From contig CAWBXR010000004.1 in NCBI GenBank assembly GCA_963792815.1, positions 62,001-126,000 on the forward strand: 64,000 nucleotides of DNA, given 5' to 3'. This document shows positions 63,328-64,000 of this stretch, in pieces. Below the pieces are notes generated by a model. It searched no databases and was not told where the DNA came from. It was given only the letters and a program-made list of their open reading frames with translations. A program made the position numbers and the translations under genes. Positions within the stretch are counted from its first letter, which is position 1; each line of letters begins with the position of its first letter. The DNA comes from JARRPM01 sp963792815 (GTDB lineage Bacteria > Pseudomonadota > Gammaproteobacteria > Pseudomonadales > Halieaceae).

Positions 63328-64000
63328 GAAGTTACCTCCTCCCGCTCGAACGGAATAGTGATCGTGACCGTCAGCCCATGCGGTTCAGTAGCGCCCAGCC
63401 GAAAACTCTGGTTGTCGCCGTATATTTCTTTCAGCCGTTCGCGGCAGTTCATCAGTCCCACGCCATCGCTCCTGGGCATTCCGCCGTGCTGGAGTTCCAG
63501 TCCCGGGCCATCATCGGCCACCGCCAGTTGCAGCTTCCTACCGGACACGGACGCGCGGACAGCTATAGAGCCCCCATTAATGGCCTGTGATACCGCATGC
63601 TTGATCGAGTTCTCCACCAGGGGTTGCAGCAGCAGGCTCGGCATCAGCGCGGAGCGGGCCTCGGTATCGATATCAAAATGAAGCTGCAGTCTTTCATCAA
63701 AACGCACTTTCTCTATATCCAGGTAAAGCTTCAGCGCCTCCACTTCTTCCGCTACTGTCACCTTCAGCATCGGGTCCTTGTCCAGTGAATAGCGCAGGAA
63801 ACGGCTCAGGCGTGTCACCATGGTATTGGCGAGGCGGGTGTCCTTGTCGAGAATCAGGGTGGAGATGGCGTTCAGTGTGTTGAACAGGAAGTGTGGGTTG
63901 AGCTGGTAGTGCAGCATTTTCAGCTGTGCCTCGTGGGCCATTGCCGTGGCCTTGAGGCGCCGCTGCTGTTCCTCCTGGGCGATCATGTAAAACTTGATGC
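63324..64000 (-). CDS. LytS/YehU-type sensor histidine kinase, 3' part
   Basis: The C-terminal kinase part of a sensor whose N-terminal half lies beyond the right edge. It contains LKMLHYQLNPHFLFNTLNAI with the phosphoacceptor His, then LLLQPLVENSIKHAVSQ (N box), AVADDGPGLEL (G1 box) and DGVGLMNCRERLKEIYG. This is the His_kinase (HPK8) family, normally membrane-bound with several N-terminal helices. It phosphorylates the LytTR regulator encoded downstream. The first visible residues are part of a coiled linker. Confidence 0.9.
   Translation of the reverse strand, partial: IKFYMIAQEEQQRRLKATAMAHEAQLKMLHYQLNPHFLFNTLNAISTLILDKDTRLANTMVTRLSRFLRYSLDKDPMLKVTVAEEVEALKLYLDIEKVRFDERLQLHFDIDTEARSALMPSLLLQPLVENSIKHAVSQAINGGSIAVRASVSGRKLQLAVADDGPGLELQHGGMPRSDGVGLMNCRERLKEIYGDNQSFRLGATEPHGLTVTITIPFEREEVTS

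Overview
The window reads as a chromosomal segment of a high-GC gammaproteobacterium. The three large TonB-dependent receptors, the UrcA-family protein, many short-chain dehydrogenases, a PQQ dehydrogenase and an HsaA-type monooxygenase together suggest a marine heterotroph of the Halieaceae (OM60/NOR5) kind. That placement is inference from gene content; no rRNA or tRNA gene was seen. Genes are dense on both strands in short operons, and no CRISPR array, prophage or complete insertion sequence was recognised.

Layout. 1-7.6 kb: 3' end of a SlyD-type prolyl isomerase, a DUF454 membrane protein, a PQQ quinohemoprotein dehydrogenase, an SDR, the AzlCD exporter pair, a UbiA-family prenyltransferase overlapping a sugar-phosphate transferase, and DUF1993. 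7.7-14 kb: a saccharopine-dehydrogenase-like reductase, two translationally coupled amidohydrolases with an MFS transporter, and a spermidine-synthase-like protein. 14-18.5 kb: a divergent pair made of a two-TM channel-like protein with TrkA-N and RyR domains and a TIR-TM-TPR protein; this is the most interesting locus. 18.5-29.8 kb: a secreted protein, a glutamine-amidotransferase-like protein, an epoxide-hydrolase-like protein, RlmD and two TonB receptors. 30-36.3 kb: a DHDPR-like dehydrogenase, an M50-like membrane protease coupled to a molybdopterin oxidoreductase, and a small DUF1295/GST/thioesterase group. 36.3-50.6 kb: nitroreductase, two copies of a palindromic repeat, a variant Nramp transporter, an epimerase, an HsaA-like monooxygenase, a quinone oxidoreductase, an S4 protein, a sulfatase, a MATE exporter, an SDR and a subtilase. 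50.6-64 kb: an Orn/Lys/Arg decarboxylase, a lipoprotein candidate, a DHA2 MFS exporter, an S9 peptidase, a third repeat copy, DUF899, a third TonB receptor, an exported methyltransferase-like protein, a UrcA protein and a LytTR two-component system that runs off the right edge.

Two kinds of broken gene occur. Several otherwise well-conserved genes carry single-base frame changes (TIR-TPR, secreted protein, epoxide hydrolase, RlmD, one TonB receptor, decarboxylase), clustered between 17.5 and 25.2 kb. Because the housekeeping gene rlmD is among them, base-level assembly error is a serious alternative to true decay there. In contrast, three genes are deletion remnants: a glutathione S-transferase (53.0 kb), a TauD/TfdA dioxygenase end (57.0 kb) and a threonine-aldolase-like gene (61.5 kb).

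Functionally the window looks like import and oxidation of hydrophobic or aromatic/steroid-like compounds (TonB receptors, PQQ dehydrogenase, SDRs, HsaA-like monooxygenase, epoxide hydrolase, thioesterase), plus detoxification and export (GSTs, nitroreductase, MATE, MFS) and one candidate nucleotide-signalling or defence locus.
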